Shown: in pieces, positions 11,082 to 19,985 of the stretch
Position numbering within the stretch: the stretch's first letter is position 1
Layout: each line of letters starts with the position of its first letter
NCBI GenBank assembly: GCA_006503475.1
Contig: RSEH01000091.1
Coordinates: forward strand, 62,001-126,000
DNA: 64,000 nucleotides
Reading direction: 5' to 3'
Source: Stentor roeselii
Lineage: Eukaryota > Ciliophora > Heterotrichea > Heterotrichida > Stentoridae
Program-made: the position numbers and the translations under genes
Notes under the pieces: generated by a model
The model's input: the letters and a program-made list of their open reading frames with translations, nothing else
What the model was told of the DNA's origin: nothing
The model's database searches: none

Positions 11082-11648
11082 CTAATTAGATTTATGAATT
11101 GATGAAAATATCTCGATGTACAGTTTTTGCTCTTTTTCGTCCATTGGAGTGACTTGGGTTGGTTTCGTGTTTTTGTCGATAATTTCGCAGAGAGAAGTCA
11201 TTTTTTGGTCGATTTTTGAAAATGTTTCAAAAAAGTCTTGGATTTCTTTTGATGATTTTAGATTGTTCTTGGATTCTTGATGGTCGAAATTTATCGCTTT
11301 TTCTTCTCGTATTTGGCTGACTAGATTTGATGCTATTTGATTGGATTCGGATTGTAGGTCCAGGGTGTTAGGGTGTAAAATTTGGGATTCTGAATGAACT
11401 GGAATGTCTGCGAAAACGTTTTCTGAGACGTTTTCGCTCGGAGGTAAAAACTGCAATTGATTATTTAATGATTTCTTTAAACCGTGGTAGTCTCTGTTTA
11501 GGTATTTTAAGTATTTTTGGCAATCAGTGGATTCGTCTAGAGATTTGTAAACTTCTTGGTAACAATCTTCGATTTTTTGGATGAATAGGTGGAAAAGCTC
11601 AGGGTCTTTTGATTTTAAACTCATGGCGGGGTTATTTAAGTATTCCAT
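11082..11648 (-). CDS. Small unknown protein (188 aa)
   Basis: A 188-residue acidic, Ser/Gln-rich protein with no recognisable domain. The first ~60 residues are helical (MEYLNNPAMSLKSKDPELF) and the rest looks poorly ordered. The ATG is preceded by TAA (TGTAAATG), a context shared with many starts in this window. The TAG stop lies 31 bp before the ATG of the large BEACH-like scaffold on the same strand, so the two may share regulatory sequence. Codon use resembles its neighbours. Nothing suggests a specific function. Confidence 0.72.
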   Translation of the reverse strand: MEYLNNPAMSLKSKDPELFHLFIQKIEDCYQEVYKSLDESTDCQKYLKYLNRDYHGLKKSLNNQLQFLPPSENVSENVFADIPVHSESQILHPNTLDLQSESNQIASNLVSQIREEKAINFDHQESKNNLKSSKEIQDFFETFSKIDQKMTSLCEIIDKNTKPTQVTPMDEKEQKLYIEIFSSIHKSN

Positions 11649-12192
11649 TTACAGGGGTCTGAAAAGGACATTAATGAAAAAAAAGAAGTGACAAATCAGG
11701 TAAATTTTTAACAAACTATAATAAAGAACGACATTTTCTCTATAAAATCTCAAACATCAGATCTTGACATCAGTCATAAGAGTTTTAAAAATTTATCAGA
11801 TGCTTATATCCGAAAATCTGAAGGAATTTTACATTTTTCACAAGCCAAGAATTATTTTTAAGTGTGAATACATGACTTAAGGTAAATCCTTTCTGTTAAA
11901 CTCATTAAAACTTTCTTACTCACTATCAAAACTGAACTTCGCAATCATCACCAAAAAATTTCACCAGAATCAAAAACCTCACCCTTTAAAAATTCAACGT
12001 CAAAACCTTCTAAAAATTTCCTAATCTTTAACGACTCTAACCAAAATCATTCACCTCTTCTACCCAAAAAATATCACCGAATAAATTTCAATCCAAAAGA
12101 GACATTCATAAAAAGAACCCTTCTTTTCCTTCCATAAAAAAACCTTATCCAATAATAATCATCTGAAAGCCTTTCGGATTTCATGGTAATAA
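11649..12192. other. Divergent intergenic region, 544 bp, no gene seen
   Basis: A/T-rich spacer between the 5' ends of the genes at 11648 (minus) and 12193 (plus). The right half, about 11930-12190, is strikingly G-poor on the + strand and rich in A/C, as seen upstream of other plus-strand genes here. No coding frame with acceptable codon use, no tRNA-like fold and no terminator-like T tract stands out. It presumably holds both promoters. Confidence 0.6.
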
Positions 12193-13212
12193 ATGGGTTG
12201 CGAAAGTAGCATGTGCACCGACTCGTCCGAACTAGTCCTTTCCCAGCACCTGATGGGAAAATTATCAGACGTGACAGGTTCAGTATCAGAAAAGGCGACA
12301 AACTTATCATCAAACTCTTTGAACCAGCGAGAAGGAGTCCCAGAGTCAGTTAAAAAATTTTACCTGATCAAGTCTTTAGTGAAACTCCTTCTGAAGGACT
12401 TGCCGAATATCTCAAGTCTCATTCAAATCACTGAGACCTGGATTCAAGAACTCGCGAAGCTCATGGACGACAACTCTTTATCTCCAGAAGACCTGAAAAC
12501 AACTCTTTCTTTCGACTCTTCTGGAAAGTCTCTAGTTATTCGTCATGAACTCGACGGAATCCGCGCTTTTTCAATGATTCAGTCGTTTTACCTTAAAGTA
12601 AAAAGTTTCATGCGTACTGGCCTCAAAGACTTTCAGAAAAAAGAAAAGTTTTTAACGAGTCTTTGTCCTTTGACCCTTTCCTTTTACTTGAAACTTGAAG
12701 AGCAGGTAGATTTTGGCTTCGGAGTGGAAAAACCAGTGGACCGCAAACAGATGACGGCTTATCTGGCAGGGTGCAAGGAAGGCGGGAACATCGGCAAATG
12801 GACGACGTCGACGAGTAATCAACCGATTCCTACTTCTTTGTGGGTCTCTTCTGTTGACTCTTCACGATTTCTGAACTTTTATATCTTTGACGGGTTAAAA
12901 AATCAAAACATTGAAAAAGGTTTCTCGTTGTTTGAAGAGTTTGGAGCTCCTGTTTCTGGGGAACTCGCTGAAATGTTTAGAATTAGCAAAGCCGATGAAG
13001 TTAATTGTGTTGTGCAGTTTGATGAAACTACTGTTAAGAGCTTGCAGCTTATGATTCAGACTACTGATAATTGTGAACATTTTTTGGATAAGGTTGATTC
13101 TAGATGTGATTTGGAGAAGTGGAATACTTTTCATAATTTGGCTCCTGCGAGCTTTCTGGCTGTTGAGCTTAATTCTACTGGGTTCAGTTTAAAAAAAGTG
13201 TCAATATTGTAA
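12193..13212 (+). CDS. Unknown protein with predicted N-myristoylation/palmitoylation signal
   Basis: A 339-residue protein starting MGCESSMCTDSS. Gly2 with Ser6 fits the N-myristoyltransferase consensus, and Cys3 next to it is a likely palmitoylation site, so attachment to the inner face of a membrane is likely. The remaining sequence is a mixed alpha/beta fold I cannot place; the C-terminal half (about 190-339) is better ordered and contains several Cys and Trp. The ATG sits in an AATAAATG context. The next plus-strand gene begins only 19 bp after this stop. Confidence 0.8.
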   Translation: MGCESSMCTDSSELVLSQHLMGKLSDVTGSVSEKATNLSSNSLNQREGVPESVKKFYLIKSLVKLLLKDLPNISSLIQITETWIQELAKLMDDNSLSPEDLKTTLSFDSSGKSLVIRHELDGIRAFSMIQSFYLKVKSFMRTGLKDFQKKEKFLTSLCPLTLSFYLKLEEQVDFGFGVEKPVDRKQMTAYLAGCKEGGNIGKWTTSTSNQPIPTSLWVSSVDSSRFLNFYIFDGLKNQNIEKGFSLFEEFGAPVSGELAEMFRISKADEVNCVVQFDETTVKSLQLMIQTTDNCEHFLDKVDSRCDLEKWNTFHNLAPASFLAVELNSTGFSLKKVSIL

Positions 13213-13231
13213 ATCGATTAATTAATAATTA

Positions 13232-15598
13232 ATGAAACAACGGCGATATGATAGAGCTAGTCTGCGAGTACGAGTAGACAAAATCACAGAGAACTCAAAC
13301 ACAGACTCTTCACCCTCAAGTGCCTTAATCATAACAAAATCCGAGCTAAAAGCAAGTCGTTCAAAAAAACGCGTATCATCTCCAGCAGCATTATTCGATT
13401 CTCCAAAACTAAGTTCTCTAGTAGCTCCAGACACAATATCAATAATCTCCTTAAAAAACATCGAGAACCTTCCTCTAACCGAAGTAACCTCTCTTCTTCC
13501 TAACGAGATCCCTCCATTCGAGGTAGCAAAAAGCGAAAACCCGAGCGTTAACTACTTCTTCGAGCGAGCTTTCGATTCCAGTCAAAACAAAGAATACACT
13601 AAAGCAATAACAATGTATCGCAAAGTCCTCGCCTGTGAAGCGAATCATTTTGAAAGTTGCATCAACATCGGGATCTGCATGATGAAACTCAATTTGCATC
13701 ATGAAGCCATTCAAAGCTTCGACAGCGCAATTAAATCAAAAAAGGTTTCCTTTGTTCCTTATTACAACAAAGCTCTTTCTTTCATCGCAGTTCAAAATTT
13801 CGCAGCAGCTCTTCAATGCATGGACACAGCGAGTAACTTGTTCCCAGACCCTCCTGAAGAACTACAAAAAATCAGGACTTTCGCGATTTTCAAGTCGGGA
13901 AAGGTCAGTTCAGCGATTTCTAATAGTGAAGGTAAAGAGTCCCCTATTACCACTCGTGCTGAGTACAGGACTTTTTCACCTGTTGAAGAAATTTCTTATG
14001 AGAAACCTGAAAGGATTTTAAGAAGGATGACCATGCAGCCCTCGGCCTTGCCTCAGGTGCGCAATATGGTTGAACATCATGAGTCACCTATCAGGAAATT
14101 GACTATTGTTCAGGATTTTGACTCGAGAGGACTGAAAACAGCCTCCGGGTTCAATGTTAATGAAAGGTCTGAAATCTCTTCTTCTTCTTCTTCGCCGTAT
14201 AAAACTGTCACTACCAGGCAGTCACCTTTTCAGTACTCTTGGAAAAAATACCTTCCACAAGAGTTTTTTGTACCGAAAGGAAACTTTCCTTTAAATGTCT
14301 CTGAACTTGAACTTGAAAACTGCCCTGTTAGGGATCAGACTGTTTTAAAGAGAGTTAGGGAAAAGTTAAAGAGTTTAGAAGATAAACTTATTGAATTCAT
14401 TGCAAAAAATTTACAAAAGGCTTTTTTAATGCCGAAATTCGCACATCGGTCTGAGATCACTCAAGACGAGGTGAATTTTTTATTAGAAAAGTTCAGCCCT
14501 GAAAAAGACTTACAAAAAATCGATTTTTTCCTGAAAAACCTTGATTTTTTCCAAGATATTCCAGAAACCTTCCGCCAAAGAGTATACCAGGTAAGTAAAA
14601 TTGAAAAATTCGAAAAAAACAGTAAGATTTTCATTCAAGGAAACGTGGCATCTAAGTACTTTCTCCTTTTAAAAGGTAAAGTAAATTCAATAGTTGATTC
14701 AGAAAAGTCAGAAATGAACAGCACGACAGAATACCTGAGATACGCCCGGTCATTAACAAGTGATAAGAAGTTCTACGTGAGTCTTGAAAACCTGGCGAAC
14801 TGCATCGCTGATGAAGTGACCTACGCTTTGACCTTCCCGACTTACGAATACCAACAAATTTTTTCAGACCTTTTAAAGCACAACATTGAAGAAAGGGTCT
14901 GTTTTTTAGTGACTCTTCCTCTTTTTAAAGGCATCGACCCAACCAACTTAATTCCTCTGGCCTGGCACTTGCAAGTCGAGAGGTACCAAGAAGGACAAGT
15001 GATTCAACAGAAGTACTCAGTTCCCAAAGGACTTACCATTATTTACACTGGTTACTGCGGGATCTACACAACTGGTTTTCAGAAAAGAGCTGCCATCGGC
15101 AGCGAGTTCGCGAATATCAAAAAAAGACAACCGAAACCTGCTTCTTTTTACACTGGGAACTTGAAGTACCCTATCAGACGCAATGATTTTTCACTGTCTT
15201 CGAAGGACTCAAGAAGGAATAAGTCCAGTACTTATAAAACTGTGGAAAAAATTGAACATGGACTGTTGAGGTATGGGGATTACTTTGGAGGCAGGGTGTT
15301 ACTTGATCATAAGTATCAGGACTTGACGTCTAAATATACTATTATTGCTGAAACGAAAGATGTTCAGGTTTTTGTCATTTCCAGGCAGAGTATGCAGAAC
15401 TTACAGGAAAAACTTGTAGTTCATTTGAAAACTGTTATTCAAAAATCACCGGATATTGACTGTCCTCCTGCAGTTGATCCGGAACTTATGGATACACAGT
15501 TTAATGATTGGCAGAAATATAAACTTTCAATTGTTGATAATATTCAGAGGAAAGCTTTTGTTGATTCGAAAAAAATTGAATTTCCTTATTTAAGATAA
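13232..15598 (+). CDS. TPR protein with two degenerate cyclic-nucleotide-binding folds
   Basis: A 788-residue protein. Residues about 105-215 form TPR repeats (YTKAITMYRKVLACEANHFE and following). A Ser-rich linker follows, then two cNMP-binding-type beta barrels at about 430-540 (FFLKNLDFFQDIPETFRQRV, then KNSKIFIQGNVASKYFLLLK) and about 560-735 (LPLFKGIDP... RYGDYFGGRVLLDH...). The phosphate-binding cassette is poorly conserved: GDYFGG is present in the second fold, but the PRxA(T/A) arginine that grips the cyclic phosphate is not visible. It may therefore bind something else or act only as a scaffold. Known relatives are PKA regulatory-like and ciliary CNBD proteins. The gene starts 19 bp after the stop of the previous gene. 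Confidence 0.85.
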   Translation: MKQRRYDRASLRVRVDKITENSNTDSSPSSALIITKSELKASRSKKRVSSPAALFDSPKLSSLVAPDTISIISLKNIENLPLTEVTSLLPNEIPPFEVAKSENPSVNYFFERAFDSSQNKEYTKAITMYRKVLACEANHFESCINIGICMMKLNLHHEAIQSFDSAIKSKKVSFVPYYNKALSFIAVQNFAAALQCMDTASNLFPDPPEELQKIRTFAIFKSGKVSSAISNSEGKESPITTRAEYRTFSPVEEISYEKPERILRRMTMQPSALPQVRNMVEHHESPIRKLTIVQDFDSRGLKTASGFNVNERSEISSSSSSPYKTVTTRQSPFQYSWKKYLPQEFFVPKGNFPLNVSELELENCPVRDQTVLKRVREKLKSLEDKLIEFIAKNLQKAFLMPKFAHRSEITQDEVNFLLEKFSPEKDLQKIDFFLKNLDFFQDIPETFRQRVYQVSKIEKFEKNSKIFIQGNVASKYFLLLKGKVNSIVDSEKSEMNSTTEYLRYARSLTSDKKFYVSLENLANCIADEVTYALTFPTYEYQQIFSDLLKHNIEERVCFLVTLPLFKGIDPTNLIPLAWHLQVERYQEGQVIQQKYSVPKGLTIIYTGYCGIYTTGFQKRAAIGSEFANIKKRQPKPASFYTGNLKYPIRRNDFSLSSKDSRRNKSSTYKTVEKIEHGLLRYGDYFGGRVLLDHKYQDLTSKYTIIAETKDVQVFVISRQSMQNLQEKLVVHLKTVIQKSPDIDCPPAVDPELMDTQFNDWQKYKLSIVDNIQRKAFVDSKKIEFPYLR

Positions 15599-15640
15599 TG
15601 ATTTAAATTATAGGTTTTATTGGATTTGATTATAAGTAGT

Positions 15641-16180
15641 ATGAAAACTCTTCTTGTGAGTACCTTAATACTTTCAATCTTTTTAACACCTTCACAAGGA
15701 CAATGCGGTTGCGGCTCTCATCACGAAGAAGAATCGATTGAAGAATACCATGAAATTCAAGATGAACTTCCAGATGAGGAAGTCGAGCAAGAACTTCAAG
15801 AAGATGAAGACGATTATGGACGAGAAATCACATTATTTTATTCTCATGCTCATTCGAATAGTGAAAAGTTTATCGATGCTTTCATGAATTCTGAATGTAA
15901 AACTGCCTGCAGTGACTTGGGCTTCTCAGAAGGACATAAATGGAGTGAATTGTGTGAAAGCGAATGTGAAGATTATAAAGCTGAAATGGAAGCTGGAGGA
16001 GATTTTCATGATCATTATGAAGGAGGATGTGGATGTGGAGGAGGTGGGGGGGATTTGGAATTGGAAAATGATGAGATACTGGAAGAGGACTTTGGAACTT
16101 GTGGACAACAAAGTGATGATAATTTCAGCTGCTCTGATGGAGTTGAAGTGGTTCAAGAGGAGGTTAGGATAGATTTATAA
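15641..16180 (+). CDS. Small secreted acidic Cys/Gly-rich protein
   Basis: A 179-residue protein. The start is taken at ATG 15641 because it gives a clean signal peptide (MKTLLVSTLILSIFL, then TPSQG), with likely cleavage before QCGCGSHH. The mature protein is very acidic (runs of Glu/Asp), has a Cys-patterned middle (ECKTACSDLGFSEGHKW... LCESECEDYK) and a GGCGCGGGGG motif with His next to it, suggesting metal binding. A role as an extracellular or luminal calcium/metal-binding protein is inference. It follows the TPR/CNBD gene by 42 bp. I do not recognise a family. Confidence 0.78.
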   Translation: MKTLLVSTLILSIFLTPSQGQCGCGSHHEEESIEEYHEIQDELPDEEVEQELQEDEDDYGREITLFYSHAHSNSEKFIDAFMNSECKTACSDLGFSEGHKWSELCESECEDYKAEMEAGGDFHDHYEGGCGCGGGGGDLELENDEILEEDFGTCGQQSDDNFSCSDGVEVVQEEVRIDL

Positions 16181-16274
16181 GGATTCTAGATTGATCGATG
16201 ATAATTTTATCTTTTTGGTAGCAAGATTTTTAGTGTGTTTATTGAAGTATTAGTTTAGTGATAATTGAATTATA

Positions 16275-17870
16275 TCAATTTTTAACTAAATACTTCCTAT
16301 TTTCAGGATTGAAATAAAAACCATCTAAAATCATTTGCTTTGCCCAGTCATAAACAAAGCTTGAAGATATAAGATTCCTTATTGTTTGTTCTTGAAAATC
16401 GTTATCTGTGAAAAACTTGTTTATATCATCAAATCTTTTTATCTCATTTATATCCTCATAAACCAGATTCACTAGTTTAACAAGGTCTCTATCAAAAAAC
16501 TTCTCAAAAATCCTCATCAAAAGCAAAGAAAACGAAAAAACTTCTGACTTTTTATAATCGATTTGAACTTCAGACCATTTATTTTTATCTGCGAAAAAAA
16601 GTTCAGGTGGCCAGAACTCTTGATTTCCGATTTTAGTAAATTTTATCAAAGTCTTTTCTCCATAGACTATGAAAGAACTATTGAAGTCCACAAGAAAAGA
16701 CCTGCCATTTTTGATCATCACATTTTTTATTGACAAGTCATTATGAATGATTCCGAGTTCATGAAGCATAAAAAGTTGATCTTGCAGAGAAAAAATGATT
16801 TTTTTTATTAGTTCTTCATCACCGTATTCAATTAAAGGCTGGTAAACTAATGACAAGTCGAAGTCACATTTCTCAATTAAGAAGTCAATCTTCCACATTT
16901 TTATCTTCATTGTTTCTTTATTTTCTCCTTCGGCAAGTTGTGAACCTTTATACTTTTTAAGTTCTTTTGAAAAGAAAACTTTTAAAAAATTATCATGATA
17001 GTCACTTTGATAGATCTTTTCGTATATCTCAAGTTCTGATTTTCCGTTTAAGATAAGGTTTTGATAACTATTCGAGCAATATTCTTTTTTTACCCATTTT
17101 GAATTGATTGGGTTTAAGGATTCAACTTCAGTAAGTTTAATTTCAAGAAAATTGCTGGAATCTTCATGAATATTCACACTTATTATTTTTTCAGGTGCTT
17201 CAATAAAAGTAAAGTCTTTATATTCAAATTTTTTCATGGTTTCTAATGGGTTTTCATCATCTCCTGAAATTTTTGGAATAGTATTTGAATCTAAAGTAGA
17301 ATCAATTAATTTTTGAAAATTTCTCTTTTCAATTAGAATTTCCTCAATTTCACCTAAATCGTCCTTTGATACAAGATTTTCTTGAAAATTCGAATAAAAC
17401 TCAATCAACTTTCTTTTATATAAAGGGTTTTTTGACTGATCTATAAGTTTTTCTAAAATTTCTAAAATATATCCTTGAATCTCAACTTCTTCCAAATTAT
17501 CGACAATAAACTTACAAGTAGAAAAAAAGTAAATAATATTTACAATGGTCTCTTCAGCATAAAAATCTTGAAAAATAATCATTTCCATTTTATACATAAT
17601 TTGAAATTCCACAAATCCTTTAAAAAAAACGTAATCCTTCCTCAAAACAAGCGAGTTTTCAAGACACTTCTTTAACTCAATGAATCCATTTTGCAATACC
17701 TCCAAAAAATGCTGAAAACTTTGACTTTTACACAAAATAAGAGAAATCCTCAACAATTTTCTACTGATTTTTTTTTCAATCTGCTGCAAATCATCTTTTT
17801 TCAAATGAACAACACTCTCAGAAATTTCCTGTATTAATCTTCGTATATCCTCGATATTATCCTCTTCCAT
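16275..17870 (-). CDS. Atypical protein kinase-like protein
   Basis: A 531-residue protein. The N-terminal ~270 residues are helical and unrecognised. The C-terminal half contains a kinase catalytic core: IIHNDLSIKNVMI (HRD loop as HND, with the catalytic Asp and downstream Asn kept) and FLVDFNSS (DFG as DFN, keeping the metal-binding Asp). FWPPELFFAD is the APE-like segment, followed by a typical C-lobe. I cannot confidently find the Gly-rich loop or the VAIK lysine, so activity is uncertain. The ATG is in a GATAAATG context, 40 bp from the divergent ATG at 17911. Codon use is markedly A/T-rich. Confidence 0.78.
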   Translation of the reverse strand: MEEDNIEDIRRLIQEISESVVHLKKDDLQQIEKKISRKLLRISLILCKSQSFQHFLEVLQNGFIELKKCLENSLVLRKDYVFFKGFVEFQIMYKMEMIIFQDFYAEETIVNIIYFFSTCKFIVDNLEEVEIQGYILEILEKLIDQSKNPLYKRKLIEFYSNFQENLVSKDDLGEIEEILIEKRNFQKLIDSTLDSNTIPKISGDDENPLETMKKFEYKDFTFIEAPEKIISVNIHEDSSNFLEIKLTEVESLNPINSKWVKKEYCSNSYQNLILNGKSELEIYEKIYQSDYHDNFLKVFFSKELKKYKGSQLAEGENKETMKIKMWKIDFLIEKCDFDLSLVYQPLIEYGDEELIKKIIFSLQDQLFMLHELGIIHNDLSIKNVMIKNGRSFLVDFNSSFIVYGEKTLIKFTKIGNQEFWPPELFFADKNKWSEVQIDYKKSEVFSFSLLLMRIFEKFFDRDLVKLVNLVYEDINEIKRFDDINKFFTDNDFQEQTIRNLISSSFVYDWAKQMILDGFYFNPENRKYLVKN

Positions 17871-17910
17871 TTATCTTTCAAAAATCAGTAGTTTTCCTAT
17901 TAAACAATAA
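17871..17910. promoter_or_regulatory. 40-bp bidirectional promoter/5' UTR region
   Basis: Everything between the divergent start codons at 17870 (minus) and 17911 (plus) is 40 bp. It must contain both transcription starts and 5' UTRs unless promoter elements lie inside the coding regions. It is A/T-rich with a CAATAA next to the right-hand ATG. Confidence 0.6.
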
Positions 17911-18378
17911 ATGTCCTCAGTCTCCAAACATTCCTGGGGCGATATGTTCAGCTTCAAAACAATCAAAGAACTGGTCGACTCAAAAAAAAACTTCAGCCTT
18001 GACCCTTTCGACTTTCTGCGAAAACCATTAAGCCATTCACAGAAAGTCTTCCCAAAACTTCTTCCTCCTCTTGAAATAAAACTTGCTAAAAAGCCAAGTC
18101 TTTCTACAGAGCCTAAAAATTCAAAGATTTTCGCTACTTCCGGAGTTGCTGAGGTGAAATTCAGAAAAGTTTGTAATGAATGTAACTCAACCAGGAAGGT
18201 TTTAAAGAAAATTAAAAGAAGTTGCAGTAAAAAACAGTTCGCTTTAAAGGGAATGTATAAAAAGTGCAAAAAAATGATTAGAGAGGCTGGGAAAGTGGAG
18301 CGAACTGATGGCATGTCCCCTGAATTCACACTGTACAAAGAGAAGATGAAAATGAAAAAGAGAAAAAACGCTCGATAA
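17911..18378 (+). CDS. Small basic unknown protein (155 aa)
   Basis: A 155-residue, strongly basic protein (C-terminal half dominated by Lys/Arg, ending MKMKKRKNAR). It has four cysteines in its middle-to-C-terminal part, but their spacing matches no zinc finger I know. I prefer this strand to the equally long antisense frame because the ATG has the AATAAATG context seen at other starts here and because codon choice is like that of neighbours. Nuclear or nucleic-acid binding is possible from composition only. Confidence 0.68.
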   Translation: MSSVSKHSWGDMFSFKTIKELVDSKKNFSLDPFDFLRKPLSHSQKVFPKLLPPLEIKLAKKPSLSTEPKNSKIFATSGVAEVKFRKVCNECNSTRKVLKKIKRSCSKKQFALKGMYKKCKKMIREAGKVERTDGMSPEFTLYKEKMKMKKRKNAR

Positions 18379-18497
18379 AGAATTCAAGTTTATTAAATAT
18401 CTAAAAAATCCTCTTATTTAACTAATTTATCTAAAGTTCAAGAAAAATTCAATTTTCTTTAAAATGACCACTTAAGTCTCCTATTATCTACATACAA

Positions 18498-19955
18498 TCA
18501 CCCAGCCCTATAAAACCCAAGACTAGGAGTTTCAGTGATACTTAAAGTGCTAGAAAACGAGGTAGGTATTCTGTACTTTCGATTCACATTCAAAACTTTC
18601 TGCTTGCCAGGAGACGCGCTGGCAACTCTTTTATTCGGCTTGAAATAAACCCCACTGACAGTGAGTTCATGATCACCATGAACAGGGGTGGTTCCAACAG
18701 CGCTGTCGCCAGTGCGAGTGCCAAGAGTGCTGTTCATCCGAATCGAATTTTTACTTCCAGGCCCGGCCGCCTGAAGAATATTCTTCAAAAAAACGGCCTG
18801 GTCTTGAATATTGTCTTGACTGCTCGAAATGCTCATCATTCGACTTTCTAAATTTTTGATTTGTTTCGTCATTACTTCAAGTTTAAACTCATTTTCTTCT
18901 TTTTTATTCCAAAAGTCAATACGAGCTACTTTTTCACTTAGCAGGACTTGCATGTTGTTTAAGCTACTCAACTGGGATTTAAAAGTGTTGAAATCTTGTA
19001 AAAAATCAGGGGATTTTAAAGAATTCGAGAAAATTTCTAAACATTTCTGAAAATTTGATAGTCTTTGCTCGCAACTTTGAGATATATCGAGAAGATCTTT
19101 TTGGAGTTTTAAGGATTCTTCGTTTATCATTCTTGATAGGTCGTTGAAAATACTTGAGTAGTTTATTCGAGAAACTGAACCTGCTAAAGAGACAAGGTCT
19201 TCGTTGTTTGCTTTGGTTTTCTTTAGGTTTATCACTTCTGGAAGGACTTCTAATAGCTTGCCTTGGCAGTCATCAGCTCTTAGAAGAGCTTTAATCGACT
19301 TGTTTTCGAAGTTTTTCAGTCTACACAGCAAATAAGCCCCATGAAGACGATTCCATCCTCTAAACATTCTTTTTCTATCTTTTTCAAGAAAGAGTTTTTT
19401 TATCATTTTTTTCCCTTTAGATCTATTGACACTGTTTTTTTTCCATTTAGAGAAAATCGCTGAAATTCTTTGTTTTTGTGCAGTTAAAATTTTAAAGTTT
19501 CTTAAAAAATTTAGTCCGTTTTTGTTATTTTGCGAATATTTCTGCACTTTTGTTGTCAGATCGCGAAGATGCTCTGAGGTTGAATCTTTAAATGCTTTTA
19601 ACTGGTTGGTATAAGTATCAATGTGCTGCTTGTGTCTAGTGGCTGACATTTCGAACCGTGTTTCAAGTTCTTCACTTATTTTCAAAACAGCTGGAAGCGC
19701 GACGTAGGTTTTTTCTACAGTTTCTGGACCTGCTCTTTTCGCAACAAAACTGATTATTTCAGAATAAGTTGGGCGAATCTTGCACTCATCATTCAGACGG
19801 TTTATTATTTCTTGTTGAATTGAGTTTTGATGGTAAAGGGTGTTGACAGTGGTGACAAGTAAATTCTAAATAAGAGGTACTCTTAAGTATTCGAAAGTCA
19901 GTTCTTGATACTGAGGAATGACCGGTTTTTTATTGAAATCAAAGTAGTCTCCCAT
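18498..19955 (-). CDS. Coiled-coil protein with possible Sfi1-like repeats
   Basis: A 480-residue protein from exons 19955-19881 and 19865-18498. The start MGDYFDFNKKPVIPQYQE lies beyond a 15-nt intron, so a simple frame search misses the first ~90 residues. It is mainly coiled coil. Near residues 160-205, IFSKWKKN and MFRGWNRLHG in Lys/Arg-rich helices resemble degenerate Sfi1 centrin-binding repeats (Phe..Trp spacing), which would suit the centrin-rich cortex and myonemes of Stentor. The C-terminal ~100 residues are Ser/Thr-rich and basic. The ATG is only 30 bp from the divergent ATG at 19986. Function is inference. Confidence 0.82.
19866..19880 (-). other. 15-nt intron in the Sfi1-like coiled-coil gene
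   Basis: GTACCTCTTATTTAG, phase 0, with a terminal TAG that would stop translation if retained. This is the only intron of the ten that starts GTAC rather than GTAA. Removing it joins the short first exon to the long coiled-coil frame. Confidence 0.88.
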
Positions 19956-19985
19956 TATGAAAGTTTCTTTATATGAATACTCATA
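19956..19985. promoter_or_regulatory. 30-bp bidirectional promoter/5' UTR region
   Basis: Only 30 bp separate the start codons at 19955 (minus) and 19986 (plus). The plus start is preceded by TCATAATG, and reading outward the minus start is also preceded by TCATAATG. This inverted symmetry suggests a shared initiation element. Confidence 0.6.

Noticed and set aside
17871-18338. 155-codon minus-strand frame antisense to 17911-18378
   Set aside because: It has a weaker start context and would run directly into the start of the kinase gene at 17870. The plus frame has AATAAATG and typical codon choice.
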